A stretch of DNA of 64,000 nucleotides from Bradyrhizobium guangdongense (lineage in GTDB: Bacteria; Pseudomonadota; Alphaproteobacteria; Rhizobiales; Xanthobacteraceae), in the NCBI RefSeq assembly GCF_006483445.1, contig NZ_PPPT01000164.1:1-64000 (forward strand). Reading direction: 5' to 3'. Positions 7,850 to 17,043 of the stretch are shown piece after piece (the first letter of the stretch is position 1; each line of letters opens with the position of its first letter). The notes below the pieces were generated by a model, which saw only the letters and a list, made by a program, of their open reading frames with translations, was not told the origin of the DNA and made no database searches. The translations under genes and the position numbers were made by a program.

Positions 7850-8929
7850 CTACAAGGCCGCGAGCACGGCCTTGGTAATCCCAGCAGTGCCGTCGCTGCC
7901 GCCAAACTCCATCGGTTTCATGCCGCTGGCATAGGCCTTGTCCACCGCGCGATCGATACGTTCGCCGGCTTCAGCGGCACCTTCGAGCCCGTGCTTGTCC
8001 GCGAGCCAGTCCAGCATCATCGCCGCCGACAGGATCATGCCGGTGGGATTGGCCTTGCCCTGCCCCATGATGTCTGGCGCTGTGCCGTGGCAGGGCTGGA
8101 ACACGGCGTATTTGTCGCCGATGTCGGCCGAGGGCGCCATGCCGAGGCCGCCGATCAGGCTCGCGGTGATGTCGGAGACGATGTCGCCGAACATGTTCTC
8201 CATCACCATCACGTCAAAGTCCCAGGGACGCTTCACCAGCATCGCCGAGCAGGCATCGACATAGAGCCGGTCGGTCTTCACGTCGGGATGCTTCCTGGCG
8301 ATCTCGTCAAAGATGCCGCGGAAGAACGCGAAGGCCTTGAACACGTTTGCCTTGTCGACGCAGGCCAGTGCGCCAGGCTTGCCGCGCGCCTTGCGCCGCT
8401 CGGCGAGACGGAACGAGAATTCGAACAGCCGCTCGGAGGTCTTGCGCGTGATCACCATCGTCTCGCGCGCGTCCTCATGCGTAACGACGCCCTTGCCCAT
8501 CGAGGCGAACAGGCCTTCGGTGGATTCCCGGATCACGACCATGTCGATGCCGCGCTTGTCGGCGCCGACGATCGGGCTCGGCACGCCGGGAATGAGACGC
8601 GCCGGCCGCACGCCGGCATAGAGATCGAAGATGAAGCGCAGCTCGATCTGCGGCGCGATCTCGGTATTGTCGGGGTAACGCACCGACGGCAGGCCGCAGG
8701 CCCCGAGCAGGATCGCATCCGCCTCCTCGCACAGCCTGATCGTCGTATCAGGCATCGACTTGCCCGTCGCGAGATAATTGTTGGCCCCGGCCGGCGCCTC
8801 GGTGAAGCGGAAGCTGAGGCCCGATTTCGTCTCGATCCTGCGCAGTACCTCCAGCGCCGGCGCCATGACCTCGGGACCGATGCCGTCACCGGCGAGCACG
8901 GCAATGTGGAAGGCGTTGTTTGCGGACAT
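7850..8929 (-). CDS. Isocitrate/isopropylmalate dehydrogenase-family enzyme (tartrate/malate dehydrogenase-like)
   Basis: A 359-residue NAD-dependent beta-decarboxylating dehydrogenase. The nucleotide and substrate loops are visible: A-G-D-G-I-G-P-E near the N-terminus, the R-E-S-T-E-G-L-F motif, the central catalytic Lys/Tyr region, and the family signature N-M-F-G-D-I-V-S-D with G-G-L-G-M-A-P-S-A. The details differ from LeuB (no S-E-L-R-P substrate helix), which points to tartrate, malate or another hydroxyacid rather than isopropylmalate; substrate not assignable. ATG 8929 is the internal start matching the family N-terminus. The gene stands alone between two copies of the same palindromic repeat. 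Confidence 0.88.
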   Translation of the reverse strand: MSANNAFHIAVLAGDGIGPEVMAPALEVLRRIETKSGLSFRFTEAPAGANNYLATGKSMPDTTIRLCEEADAILLGACGLPSVRYPDNTEIAPQIELRFIFDLYAGVRPARLIPGVPSPIVGADKRGIDMVVIRESTEGLFASMGKGVVTHEDARETMVITRKTSERLFEFSFRLAERRKARGKPGALACVDKANVFKAFAFFRGIFDEIARKHPDVKTDRLYVDACSAMLVKRPWDFDVMVMENMFGDIVSDITASLIGGLGMAPSADIGDKYAVFQPCHGTAPDIMGQGKANPTGMILSAAMMLDWLADKHGLEGAAEAGERIDRAVDKAYASGMKPMEFGGSDGTAGITKAVLAAL

Positions 8930-8960
8930 GGGAATTCCTGGCGAAGAACGGAGCCAAACT

Positions 8961-9045
8961 GTCATTGCGAGCGAAGCGAAGCAATCCAGAAATGCATCCG
9001 CGGAAACAGTCTGGATTGCTTCGTCGCTTCGCTCCTCGCAATGAC
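8961..9045. repeat. Palindromic intergenic repeat, copy B
   Basis: An 85-bp imperfect palindrome of the same family as 7753-7831. It opens with GTCATTGCGAGCGAAGCG and closes with its near complement ending ATGAC. It lies between the head of the dehydrogenase gene (start 8929) and the tail of the alcohol dehydrogenase gene (stop 9049), both on the minus strand. The transcript of the upstream alcohol dehydrogenase would therefore run into this hairpin. Confidence 0.82.
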
Positions 9046-9048
9046 GAG

Positions 9049-10116
9049 TTAAGGCGTCAGCACCGAGCGCCCGACCACGGCGCCCTTCTGCAATTCCAGC
9101 AGCGCGTCGTTGGCCTTGTTGAGCGGCAGCGGCGTGACGGGGATCGGCGGGATTTTCTTGGCGCGGACGAGATCGAGCAGCTCCTGCGTCTCGCGCAGAT
9201 TGCCGACATAGCTGCCCTGGATCGTCACCGCCTTGATCGGGATCAGCGGCAACGCCCAGGTCGCGCCGCCGCCGAACAGGCCGACGATCACGAGCTTGCC
9301 GCCCTTGGTCAGGCAGTCAAAGCCGAGTTGCGTGGTGGCGGGATTGCCGACGAGGTCGATGACGGCGCGAATCGGCCCGCCGGCCTTATTCGCGAGCTGC
9401 TCCAGCGCGTCCGGCGCCTTGCCGTCGACGGTCGCGAGTGCGCCCGCCTTCTCGGCCGCTTCGCGCTTGCGGGAATCGATGTCGACGACGATGGCGCCCT
9501 TGCCGCCCATCGCCTTCAGGAGCGACAGCGCCATCAGGCCGAGGCCGCCGGCGCCAAAGATCACGATCGGCGTGTTGAAGTGCTGCTCGACCTTCTTCAG
9601 CGCGCTGTAGGTGGTGACGCCGGAGCAGGCATAGGGCGCGGCCGACGCGGGATCGAGGCCTTTGAGGTTGAGCAGATAGCGTGGATGCGGCACCAGCATG
9701 TGATCGGCATAGCCGCCGTCGCAATAGACGCCGAGCGAGCGCGGTGTCAGGCACATGTTCTCGTCGCCGCCGCGGCAGGTCTCGCATTTGCCGCAGCCGA
9801 TCCAGGGATAGACCAGGCCGACGTCACCGAGTTTCAGTTCGCCCTGGTCGGACGGCTTGACGTCGGGCCCGAACGCCAAAACTTCGCCGACCGTCTCATG
9901 GCCCATGGTCAGCGGCAGGGCGATGCCGCGGTCTTTCAGCGACAGCGGCTTGCGGCCGTGACCGAGATCGTAGCCGCCTTCCCAGATGTGGAGGTCGCTG
10001 TGGCAGACGCCGGCCGCCTTGACCTTGATCAGCACCTGGGTGCCCGACGGCTGCGGCGTGGCCTCGTCGAACTCCTGCAGCGGCGCCTTGAAATCGGCGA
10101 CCTTGAAACTCTTCAT
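9049..10116 (-). CDS. Zinc-dependent alcohol dehydrogenase (medium-chain family)
   Basis: A 355-residue MDR-family NAD(P)-dependent dehydrogenase. Catalytic zinc ligands are C38 (G-V-C-H-S), H73-E74 (G-H-E) and C164 (Y-A-C-S-G-V). Structural zinc is held by C108, C111, C114 and C122 (G-C-G-K-C-E-T-C). The Rossmann motif G-A-G-G-L-G-L lies in the second half. All ligands are intact, so an active primary or secondary alcohol dehydrogenase is likely. The substrate is unknown. Its stop lies 4 nt after a palindromic repeat, and its start is divergent to nothing: the next gene upstream (ABC ATPase) is on the same strand, 83 nt away. Confidence 0.92.
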   Translation of the reverse strand: MKSFKVADFKAPLQEFDEATPQPSGTQVLIKVKAAGVCHSDLHIWEGGYDLGHGRKPLSLKDRGIALPLTMGHETVGEVLAFGPDVKPSDQGELKLGDVGLVYPWIGCGKCETCRGGDENMCLTPRSLGVYCDGGYADHMLVPHPRYLLNLKGLDPASAAPYACSGVTTYSALKKVEQHFNTPIVIFGAGGLGLMALSLLKAMGGKGAIVVDIDSRKREAAEKAGALATVDGKAPDALEQLANKAGGPIRAVIDLVGNPATTQLGFDCLTKGGKLVIVGLFGGGATWALPLIPIKAVTIQGSYVGNLRETQELLDLVRAKKIPPIPVTPLPLNKANDALLELQKGAVVGRSVLTP

Positions 10117-10199
10117 GAGCGTTCTCCCGCATGTTTTTTGTTGTCGCCCACGAGCATGCCATGCCGCCGGGGGCGAGACAAATGCGGGCCTGTCTTAGT

Positions 10200-11180
10200 T
10201 TAGACCAGCGGATGATGGCAAGCCACGAGCTGGCCGGGCACGACCTCACGCAATTCCGGCATCTCGGCGCTGCAACGCTGGTCGGCACGCGGACAGCGGG
10301 TGCGGAAGCGACAGCCCGAGGGCGGCGCAATCGGCGATGGCGGCTCGCCGGTCGCCACACTTTCCGCGGGCCGCACGTCGGGATCGGGGACCGGGATCGC
10401 CTCCAGCAGCAGCGCCGTATAGGGATGCGCGGGCTTCGCGAACAATTGCTCTGATGGCGCGACCTCGCAGAGCCGCCCGAGATACATCACCGCGACGCGG
10501 TCGCTGACGGCTTTGACCACCGCGAGGTCGTGGGCGATGAACAGCAGCGTCAGGCCGAAGCGCGCTTTCATCTCCTCCAGCAAATTGAGGATCTGCGCGC
10601 GGATGGAAACGTCGAGCGCCGAGACCGGCTCGTCGCAGACGATGAATTCGGGATTGAGCACGAGTGCGCGCGCGATGCAGATACGCTGGCACTGGCCGCC
10701 GGAAAATTCATGCGGCAGGCGCCCGACCACGAGTTCCGGATCGAGGCCGACCGCGCTCAGCACCTCCCAGACGACCTGCTTGCGCTTCTCGGGATCCTTG
10801 ACGCCGGCGATGATCAGCGGCTCGGCGACGATGTCGCCGATGCGGCGGCGCGGATTGAGCGAGGCGATCGGATCCTGGAAGATGAGCTGCACGCGCTGGC
10901 GCATTTTTCGCAGCGTCTCGCCCTGCATCGCCGTGAGATCGTGACCGTCGAACAGCACGCTGCCGGATTTGGGCCGCCGCAATTGCAGCACGGCGCGGCC
11001 GAGGGTCGACTTGCCGCAGCCGGATTCGCCGACGAGACCAAGCGTCTCGCCGCGCGCGACCTCGAGGCTGACGCCCGACACGGCGTGAACGGTCCGGTTA
11101 CCGAGGCCGTATTCGACGACGAGATCGTCCACCTTCAACAGCGGCCCATCGGATTGCGTGTGTGCAGGAACCTGCATCAT
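10200..11180 (-). CDS. dppF: Oligopeptide/dipeptide ABC transporter ATP-binding protein (DppF/OppF type)
   Basis: A 326-residue ATPase. Walker A G-E-S-G-C-G-K-S-T is at about 51-59, the signature S-G-G-Q-C-Q-R-I and Walker B with C-D-E-P-V-S-A-L-D are present, and the C-terminus has the oligopeptide-transporter extension with Cys residues (C-R-F-R-T-R-C-P). It is the last gene of the five-gene importer operon read SBP, permease, permease, ATPase, ATPase. Its ATG at 11180 overlaps the TGA of the preceding ATPase gene, so translation is coupled; the open frame further upstream to 11708 is a shadow of that gene. Confidence 0.93.
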   Translation of the reverse strand: MMQVPAHTQSDGPLLKVDDLVVEYGLGNRTVHAVSGVSLEVARGETLGLVGESGCGKSTLGRAVLQLRRPKSGSVLFDGHDLTAMQGETLRKMRQRVQLIFQDPIASLNPRRRIGDIVAEPLIIAGVKDPEKRKQVVWEVLSAVGLDPELVVGRLPHEFSGGQCQRICIARALVLNPEFIVCDEPVSALDVSIRAQILNLLEEMKARFGLTLLFIAHDLAVVKAVSDRVAVMYLGRLCEVAPSEQLFAKPAHPYTALLLEAIPVPDPDVRPAESVATGEPPSPIAPPSGCRFRTRCPRADQRCSAEMPELREVVPGQLVACHHPLV

Positions 11181-12169
11181 GCGCCGATCCCCTCTGCCAT
11201 CCGGATCGGATGGAAGCAGGCGTAGAAATGTCCTGCGGTCTCGGCGGCCGAAAGGTCGGGCTTGGCCTGATGGCAGCGGCCGGCGGCATAGCGGCAGCGC
11301 GGCGCAAAGGAGCAGCCGGGCACGGGCCGCGTCGGATCCGGCGGCCGGCCGGAGATCGCCGGCAATGGCGTATGCGGCGCAGTCTCGAGTTTCGGGATCG
11401 CCGCCAGCAGCGCCTCGGTGTAGGGCATGTGCATCCGCTTGAACAAGGCCGGCGTCGGCGCGCGCTCGACGACGCGGCCCGCATACATCACCGCGACCTC
11501 GTCGGCGCGCCCGGCGACGACGCCGAGATCGTGCGTAATCAGGATCATCGCCATGTGGCGGCGGCGCTGCTCGCGCGCCAAGAGATCGAGGATCTGCGCC
11601 TGGATCGTCACGTCGAGCGCCGTGGTCGGCTCGTCCGCAATGAGAAGCTTCGGCTCGCAGGACAGCGCAATCGCGATCGCGATGCGCTGGCGCATGCCGC
11701 CGGAACATTGATGCGGATATTGCGTCAGCCGCTGCTCCGGCGCGGGAATGCCGACCGCCGTCAACAGCTCGATGCTGCGCTTCTTCGCGGCCGCTGCGTC
11801 GAGCTCGAGATGCTCCTGGATCGTCTCCATCAACTGCGTGCCGATGGTCAGCACCGGGTTGAGCGACGTCATGGGATCCTGGAACACGACCGCGAGATCG
11901 CGCCCGCGCAATTTGCGCAGGCTTTCAGGTTCGAGCCGCGCCAGGTCCTGGCCGGCGAACATCACGCGTCCGCTAAGTCTTGCCTTCTTCGGCAGCAGTT
12001 GCAGGATCGCGCGCGACAGCATGGTCTTGCCGCAGCCGGATTCGCCGACTACCCCGAGCGTGCGCCCGGCCTCCAGCGTGAGGTTGACGCGGTCGACGGC
12101 GCGCAAATTTCCGCGCGGCGTCGGCAATTCGACCGCGACGTCCTGGATCGACAGCAAGGCCCCGCTCAC
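11177..12169 (-). CDS. dppD: Oligopeptide/dipeptide ABC transporter ATP-binding protein (DppD/OppD type)
   Basis: A 330-residue ATPase. Walker A G-E-S-G-C-G-K-T lies at about 42-49, the signature is C-S-G-G-M-R-Q-R-I, Walker B ends A-D-E-P-T-T-A-L-D, and the C-terminal oligopeptide-transporter extension includes C-S-F-A-P-R-C. I choose the GTG at 12169 because it overlaps the stop of the preceding permease gene by 4 nt (GTGA) and the homologous region begins immediately after; no ATG is better placed. It should pair with DppF as the heterodimeric motor of the importer. Confidence 0.9.
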   Translation of the reverse strand: MSGALLSIQDVAVELPTPRGNLRAVDRVNLTLEAGRTLGVVGESGCGKTMLSRAILQLLPKKARLSGRVMFAGQDLARLEPESLRKLRGRDLAVVFQDPMTSLNPVLTIGTQLMETIQEHLELDAAAAKKRSIELLTAVGIPAPEQRLTQYPHQCSGGMRQRIAIAIALSCEPKLLIADEPTTALDVTIQAQILDLLAREQRRRHMAMILITHDLGVVAGRADEVAVMYAGRVVERAPTPALFKRMHMPYTEALLAAIPKLETAPHTPLPAISGRPPDPTRPVPGCSFAPRCRYAAGRCHQAKPDLSAAETAGHFYACFHPIRMAEGIGA

Positions 12170-13035
12170 AATGCCCCCTGACGCGGATCGGTGAGCGCCC
12201 GCAAGGTGTCGCCGACCAGGTTGAAGGCCAGCACGGTGACGAACATCGCAAAGGCCGGCAGGAAGGCGAGCCGCGGTGCGACCTCCAGGCTCTCGCGCCC
12301 CTCCCCGATCATGCTGCCCCAGCTCGCCATCGGCGGCGGCACTCCTAGCCCGAGGAAGGACAGCGAGCCTTCCACCACGATGGTGACGGCAACGCCAAGC
12401 AGGAAGAACGCGAACAGCGGCAGGAATACGTTTGGCAACAGCTCGCGCAGCAGAATGCGGGCATGCGTGGCGCCGAGTGCTTCGGCCGCGATGACGAATT
12501 CCCGTCGCGCCAAGGTCAGCGTCGCCGCACGCGACACCCGCATAAAGGCGGGGATGCCGAGAAAGCCGAGGATGAAGGTGAGGTTGGGAATCGACTGGCC
12601 GAGATAGGCGACCACGGCGAGCGCAAAGATCAGCGGCGGAAAGGCCAGCAGCACGTCCATGCTGCCAACGACCAGCGTCTCGAAGCGGCCGCGGAAATAG
12701 CCGGCGAGCAAGCCGAGCGCGCCGCCGACGGTGAGGCCAATCAGCGGCGCGCACAGGCCGACCGTCAGCGACACCCGCGCGCCAAAAATCAGCCGCGCCA
12801 GCTCGTCGCGGCCGAGCCCGTCGGTGCCGAGCCAATGCTCGGTCGAGAACCAGGCGCGGCGTTCCAGCATGTCCATGTCGACCGGGTTCTGCAGCGGCAG
12901 GATCGGCGCGAGGATCGCGAGCGCAAAGATGATCACGATCCAGCAGATCGCAAACCAGAACAGGAATCCGAGCCTGCGCTTCTTCTGCAGCGGCTGTTCG
13001 ACCTCTTCGGGCAGCGAGAGTTCAAGCGTGGCCAT
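12166..13035 (-). CDS. dppC: Oligopeptide/dipeptide ABC transporter permease (DppC/OppC type)
   Basis: A 289-residue inner-membrane permease with an N-terminal transmembrane segment after a charged tail (OppC N-terminal domain), then G-T-D-G-L-G-R-D-E and the BPD permease core. The EAA loop motif is recognisable around A-A-E-A-L-G-A-T-H-A-R-I-L-L-R-E-L-L-P-N. Start ATG 13035 (M-A-T-L-E-L) has AGGA upstream; ATG 13062 would also be in frame but overlaps dppB by 41 nt. With 13035 the overlap with dppB is 14 nt. Together with DppB it forms the channel. Confidence 0.9.
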   Translation of the reverse strand: MATLELSLPEEVEQPLQKKRRLGFLFWFAICWIVIIFALAILAPILPLQNPVDMDMLERRAWFSTEHWLGTDGLGRDELARLIFGARVSLTVGLCAPLIGLTVGGALGLLAGYFRGRFETLVVGSMDVLLAFPPLIFALAVVAYLGQSIPNLTFILGFLGIPAFMRVSRAATLTLARREFVIAAEALGATHARILLRELLPNVFLPLFAFFLLGVAVTIVVEGSLSFLGLGVPPPMASWGSMIGEGRESLEVAPRLAFLPAFAMFVTVLAFNLVGDTLRALTDPRQGAL

Positions 13036-13972
13036 GGCGAATCCTGGGATCGAGGACCGCATAGAGCATGTCGACGATGAAGTTCATGATCACGAAGCCG
13101 GAGGCGACCAGCAGCACCACGCCCTGCAGGATGATGAGGTCGCGGGTGTAGATCGCACCGACCAGCAGACGGCCGATGCCCGGCAGCGCAAAGATCGATT
13201 CCACGATCAGCGCACCGCCGATCAGGCGGCCGATATTGATGCCTGTGATCGTTACCAGCGTCAGCGACGACGGCTTGAGCGCGTGCACGAACAGGATGCG
13301 TGAGGGTTTCAGCCCCTTGGCCTTCGCCAGCGAGATGTAATCCTCCTGCAGCGTCGCGATCATGTCGGAGCGCAGCACGCGCATGATCCCCGGCCATTCC
13401 GCCAGCGCCAACGTCAGCGCGGGCAGCACGAAGAAGCGCAGGTTCGCGGCGGGGTCCTCGGTCAGGGGCACGTAGCCCGTGGCCGGCAGCCAGTGCAGCT
13501 CGACCGCGAACAGATAGATCAAGAGGATCGCGGAGAGGAAGGACGGCACCGACAGCATCGCAAACGCGCCGCCCGTCATGAAGCGGTCGAACGCGCCGCC
13601 GGCGCGCGCCGCGCAGGCGATCGCCAGCGGCACGCCGATCGCAAGCCCGATGATCTCGGCGAGCAGCATCAGCTCGATCGAAACCGGGATGCGTTCGGCA
13701 ACCGCCTGCAGCACGGTCTGCCCGGTGCGGAAGGAGCGGCCGAGATCGCCCTGCACGACCTGGCCGAGCCAGCTCAGATAGCGCCACCACATCGGCTGAT
13801 CGAGCCCCATGTCATGGCGAAGCGCGGCGACCTTTTCCGGCGTCGCCTGGTCACCCAGGATGACATAGGCGAGATCGCCCGGCAGCAGCGAGGCGATCAG
13901 GAATGTCAGCAACGAGACGGCGGCCAGCACGGGTATGAGATAGAGCAGCCGCCGCACCACGAAGTTGAGCAT
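13022..13972 (-). CDS. dppB: Oligopeptide/dipeptide ABC transporter permease (DppB/OppB type)
   Basis: A 316-residue inner-membrane permease. It begins with the typical M-L-N-F-V-V-R-R-L-L-Y-L-I-P leader helix, then the periplasmic segment with L-G-D-Q-A-T-P-E and L-G-L-D-Q-P, and about six membrane segments. The cytoplasmic EAA-type loop (Y-I-S-L-A-K-A-K-G-L-K-P-S-R-I-L) lies before the last segments. It follows the binding-protein gene by 6 nt and overlaps dppC, as expected in a tight operon. Confidence 0.92.
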   Translation of the reverse strand: MLNFVVRRLLYLIPVLAAVSLLTFLIASLLPGDLAYVILGDQATPEKVAALRHDMGLDQPMWWRYLSWLGQVVQGDLGRSFRTGQTVLQAVAERIPVSIELMLLAEIIGLAIGVPLAIACAARAGGAFDRFMTGGAFAMLSVPSFLSAILLIYLFAVELHWLPATGYVPLTEDPAANLRFFVLPALTLALAEWPGIMRVLRSDMIATLQEDYISLAKAKGLKPSRILFVHALKPSSLTLVTITGINIGRLIGGALIVESIFALPGIGRLLVGAIYTRDLIILQGVVLLVASGFVIMNFIVDMLYAVLDPRIRHGHA

Positions 13973-13978
13973 CGTGCC

Positions 13979-15523
13979 TTAGTCCAGCCAGGCGTAGGAG
14001 ACATCGAGCACGCCATTGTACATTTTCGAAACGCCCTTCAGCTTGGTCGACGAGATCGAATAATAGGTGTTCTGGAACGTCCAGAACCAGATCGCCTCCT
14101 TGTTGATCAGGCGGCTGATGGCGCAGTAGTCCTCGGTGCGCTTGGCGACATCGGCGGTCGAGCGCGAGTGCTCGAGCAGGGCATCGAGCTCCGGGTTGGC
14201 GTAGTTGGCAAGCGCGACCGGGCTGCCGGACTTGAAATTGGCATACATCTGCGGATCGGGATCGGCGAGATCGACGATGCGCCACGGCGTCACCTGGAAT
14301 TGACGCATGAAGGCGCGCGGCACGACGGTGGCCTGGTCGATCTGCTCGATCTCCATGTTGACGCCGACCCGCTTCCAGAACTGCTGCAGCACCTGGCCGA
14401 CGGTACGGCCGCGCGGTGTTGCCGTGACGATCATCTTGAACTCGACCGGCTTGCCGTAATCCTTGAGCAGCGCCTTGGCCTTCTCGGGGTCTTCGGGCAA
14501 CGCGCCATCGTCCTTGCACTTGACCCAGGAACCGTCGCCGTAAGGGTTGCTCGCGGGCTTTGCGAGACCATTGGTGATCGCCTGCGACATCTTCTTGCGG
14601 TCGAGTGCCATCACCAGCGCCTGGCGCACGCGGACATCGTCGAGCGGCGGCGATTTGGTGTTCATGGCATAGACCTGCGCGCCGGAGCCGGTATAGGCGT
14701 TGACGAACAGCTTGGAGTCCTTCTGCGCCTTCTGGATGTTGTCGGCGTCGTATTCGTCGTCCCAGATGATGTCGGCCTCGCCCGATTGCAGCGAGGCGAA
14801 GCGCGACTGCGCATCCGGCAGCGGCTTCAGGGTGATGCGGTCGAGATAGGGTTTGCCCTTATCCCAATAGTCCGGATTTTTTTCCAGGATCATGCGGTCG
14901 CCCGCGGTCCAGGATTTCAGGACATAGGGTCCGGTGCCGACCGGGTTGCGGTTATAGTCGTCGCCCTTGGTCTTCCACGCCGTCGGCGAGTGCATGACGT
15001 TGTTGGAGCTCTGGATGGTCTGCGTCCCCGGGAAGTTCACCGAGGGGGCGCTGAAATTGTAGACCAGTGTGAGATCGTCGACGGCCTGCGCGCTGATGAT
15101 GGTGGAAATGTAGAAGGCGCAACGGCACTTGTTGGCAGGATCCTTCTGGCGATCAAAGTTCTCCTTGGCCGCCTGCGCATTGAACGGCGTGCCGTCGTGG
15201 AATTTGACGCCGGGCCGCAGCTTGAAGGTCCAGGTCTTGAAGTCGTCGGAATGCGTCCAGGACAGCGCGAGCTTCGGCTTCAGCTCGCCCTTCTCGTCGA
15301 GCGCGACCAGCGTGTCGAAGATCGATGCGGCCGCGGTGTTGGCCGAGGTGTCGTAGACGCCGACCTTGAGCGGATCGAAGCCGGGAATATCCAGCTCCTG
15401 GCCGACGGTGATGCTGCCGCCCGATTTCTGGGCCTGCGCGGGCTGAACCAGCACGCCAAGCGCAAATGCCGTGACAAGGAAAATCGGCGCGAGCCCGCGC
15501 GCTGCGGCAGCCGCATTCGTCAT
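13979..15523 (-). CDS. ABC transporter periplasmic substrate-binding protein, SBP family 5 (peptide/nickel type)
   Basis: A 514-residue secreted binding protein with a signal peptide (G-L-A-P-I-F-L-V-T-A-F-A-L-G-V then V-Q-P-A-Q-A-Q) and the family-5 core: L-K-L-R-P-G-V-K-F-H-D-G-T-P-F-N in lobe I and the A-L-D-R-K-K region. It is the first gene of the importer operon and defines its substrate, probably oligopeptides, but family-5 proteins also bind glutathione, opines, nickel chelates or sugars. ATG 15523 has a strong GGGAGGA ribosome site; the frame upstream to 15775 is not homologous. Confidence 0.92.
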   Translation of the reverse strand: MTNAAAAARGLAPIFLVTAFALGVLVQPAQAQKSGGSITVGQELDIPGFDPLKVGVYDTSANTAAASIFDTLVALDEKGELKPKLALSWTHSDDFKTWTFKLRPGVKFHDGTPFNAQAAKENFDRQKDPANKCRCAFYISTIISAQAVDDLTLVYNFSAPSVNFPGTQTIQSSNNVMHSPTAWKTKGDDYNRNPVGTGPYVLKSWTAGDRMILEKNPDYWDKGKPYLDRITLKPLPDAQSRFASLQSGEADIIWDDEYDADNIQKAQKDSKLFVNAYTGSGAQVYAMNTKSPPLDDVRVRQALVMALDRKKMSQAITNGLAKPASNPYGDGSWVKCKDDGALPEDPEKAKALLKDYGKPVEFKMIVTATPRGRTVGQVLQQFWKRVGVNMEIEQIDQATVVPRAFMRQFQVTPWRIVDLADPDPQMYANFKSGSPVALANYANPELDALLEHSRSTADVAKRTEDYCAISRLINKEAIWFWTFQNTYYSISSTKLKGVSKMYNGVLDVSYAWLD

Positions 15524-15662
15524 GGTGTCCTCCCGAAGTCGTCGTCCGATGTTTCGGATCGCTCGTGACTTCCGGCGAGATTGGCGAGATTCACCGGCGA
15601 CGGCAAGAGGAACACGCGCACGAGATGAAACGCCGCAGCCTCGTTCGCTGTGCGGAATAAAC

Positions 15663-16847
15663 CTAGCCCGAGGCAGCCTTGGCCGACACGTCGTCCGCGA
15701 GGCCCGCCTCCTGCAACAGATCCTGCGTATGCTCGCCGAGCACCGACATATGCCGGCCCGCACTGACATCGGCACCCGACATCCGGAACGGCACGTTCAG
15801 CACCTGGAAAGTACCTCCGCCATCCCTGACGTCGGTCAGCGCCTTCCGATGCGACAATTGCGGATCGCTCAGCGCCTCCGCGACGGTCCGGTAGGCCGAT
15901 GCCGGCACGCCCTCGGCATCGAGCGCGGCGAGACACGCCTTGGTCGTCAGCGGTTTCGACCAGGCTTCGACCCCGTCCATCATGTCGCCCCAGTTCACGC
16001 GGCGCACGGCATAGGTGACGAAGCGCGGATCGGCGATCCATTCGGGCCGCTCGATCGCCTTCATCAGGCTCTGAAAGCTCTTCTCGCTGGAGATGGTGAT
16101 CATGACATAGCCGTCGGCCGTCTCGGTCGGCCCGAACATCGGCCGCGGCGGCGGCGGCACCTCGAACTGTGCGTTCTGCAACTCGCTCAGCGTCAGCGAC
16201 AGCATCGACTCCAGCATGGAAACGTCGATGTGCTGGCCAAGGCCCGTGACGGAGCGCTGATAGAGCGCCGATGCGATCGCGCCAAAACCATAGGTGCCGG
16301 TGACGACGTCGGCGTGATAGATGCCGCAATAGTCGGGCCGGTGGCGGCCGGGCTGATAGGCCAGATGCGCCATGTCGTAGCCGGAGGCGGCGTGGATCAC
16401 CGGCGCATAGGCCGGCAGCTCGGATGACGGGCCGGTCTGGCCGTAGCCGGAGATCGAGCAATAGATCAGCCGCGGATTGAGCGGGCGGAGGCTGTCGTAA
16501 TCGAGCCGCAGCCGCTGCATCACGCCGGGACGGAAGTTCTCGACCAGAATGTCCGATGTCGCGGCCAGCCGGCGGATGGCCTCGTTGCCCGCCTTCGATT
16601 TCAAGTCGAGCACCACGCTCTTCTTGCCGACATTGAGCTGGCCGAAGGCCGTGCTGCAGCCGTTGCGCAGCGGCGGCCGGGTTCGCATCGTCTCGCCCTC
16701 CTCGGTCTCGACCTTGATCACCTCCGCGCCCATGTCGGCGAGCATCCGCGAGCAATGGGGGCCGGCGATGGTGGTCGAAAAATCCAGCACCCGGAGCCCG
16801 GCAAAGGCCTTTGCCATCGCGCCGTCGTGCTTATCTGAAGCTTGCAT
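15663..16847 (-). CDS. CaiB/BaiF family III CoA-transferase
   Basis: A 394-residue protein with the class III CoA-transferase fold. The N-terminal V-L-D-F-S-T-T-I-A-G-P-H-C-S-R and G-A-E-V-I-K-V-E blocks bind CoA, and the catalytic Asp is expected at D180 (Y-H-A-D-V-V-T-G). Members move CoA between carboxylic acids (formyl, carnitine, bile acid, mesaconyl or succinyl donors); the substrate is not determinable here. I keep ATG 16847, which has a GGGGCGGGG sequence upstream; MAKAF at 16817 is an alternative. It is 139 nt upstream of the peptide importer genes on the same strand, without evidence of co-regulation. Confidence 0.9.
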   Translation of the reverse strand: MQASDKHDGAMAKAFAGLRVLDFSTTIAGPHCSRMLADMGAEVIKVETEEGETMRTRPPLRNGCSTAFGQLNVGKKSVVLDLKSKAGNEAIRRLAATSDILVENFRPGVMQRLRLDYDSLRPLNPRLIYCSISGYGQTGPSSELPAYAPVIHAASGYDMAHLAYQPGRHRPDYCGIYHADVVTGTYGFGAIASALYQRSVTGLGQHIDVSMLESMLSLTLSELQNAQFEVPPPPRPMFGPTETADGYVMITISSEKSFQSLMKAIERPEWIADPRFVTYAVRRVNWGDMMDGVEAWSKPLTTKACLAALDAEGVPASAYRTVAEALSDPQLSHRKALTDVRDGGGTFQVLNVPFRMSGADVSAGRHMSVLGEHTQDLLQEAGLADDVSAKAASG

Positions 16848-17043
16848 CCCCGCCCCTGTCCTTCGCGTCTCTTTTTGGAACCACGCCTGCTCTGGCTTGT
16901 TGATGCGCCGACCCTAGAGGGCGGCGGCCCGACAGGAAAGTCTTTACCGGGACGGGAGCTTCCCGGGGATGCCTTGTACTTTACTGATAACTGGACCCGA
17001 TCTTGCATAGCAGCAAATCGGGCGGGGCAGAGGGCAGCTGTTC

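Noticed and set aside
8920..10203. 427-codon plus-strand frame over the alcohol dehydrogenase gene
   Set aside because: Antisense shadow of a complete zinc dehydrogenase with intact motifs.
13493..15568. 691-codon plus-strand frame opposite the peptide-binding protein and permease genes
   Set aside because: Long antisense frames are common in high-GC DNA; translation is Arg/Asp/Gly-rich without domains, and the minus-strand genes are clearly real.
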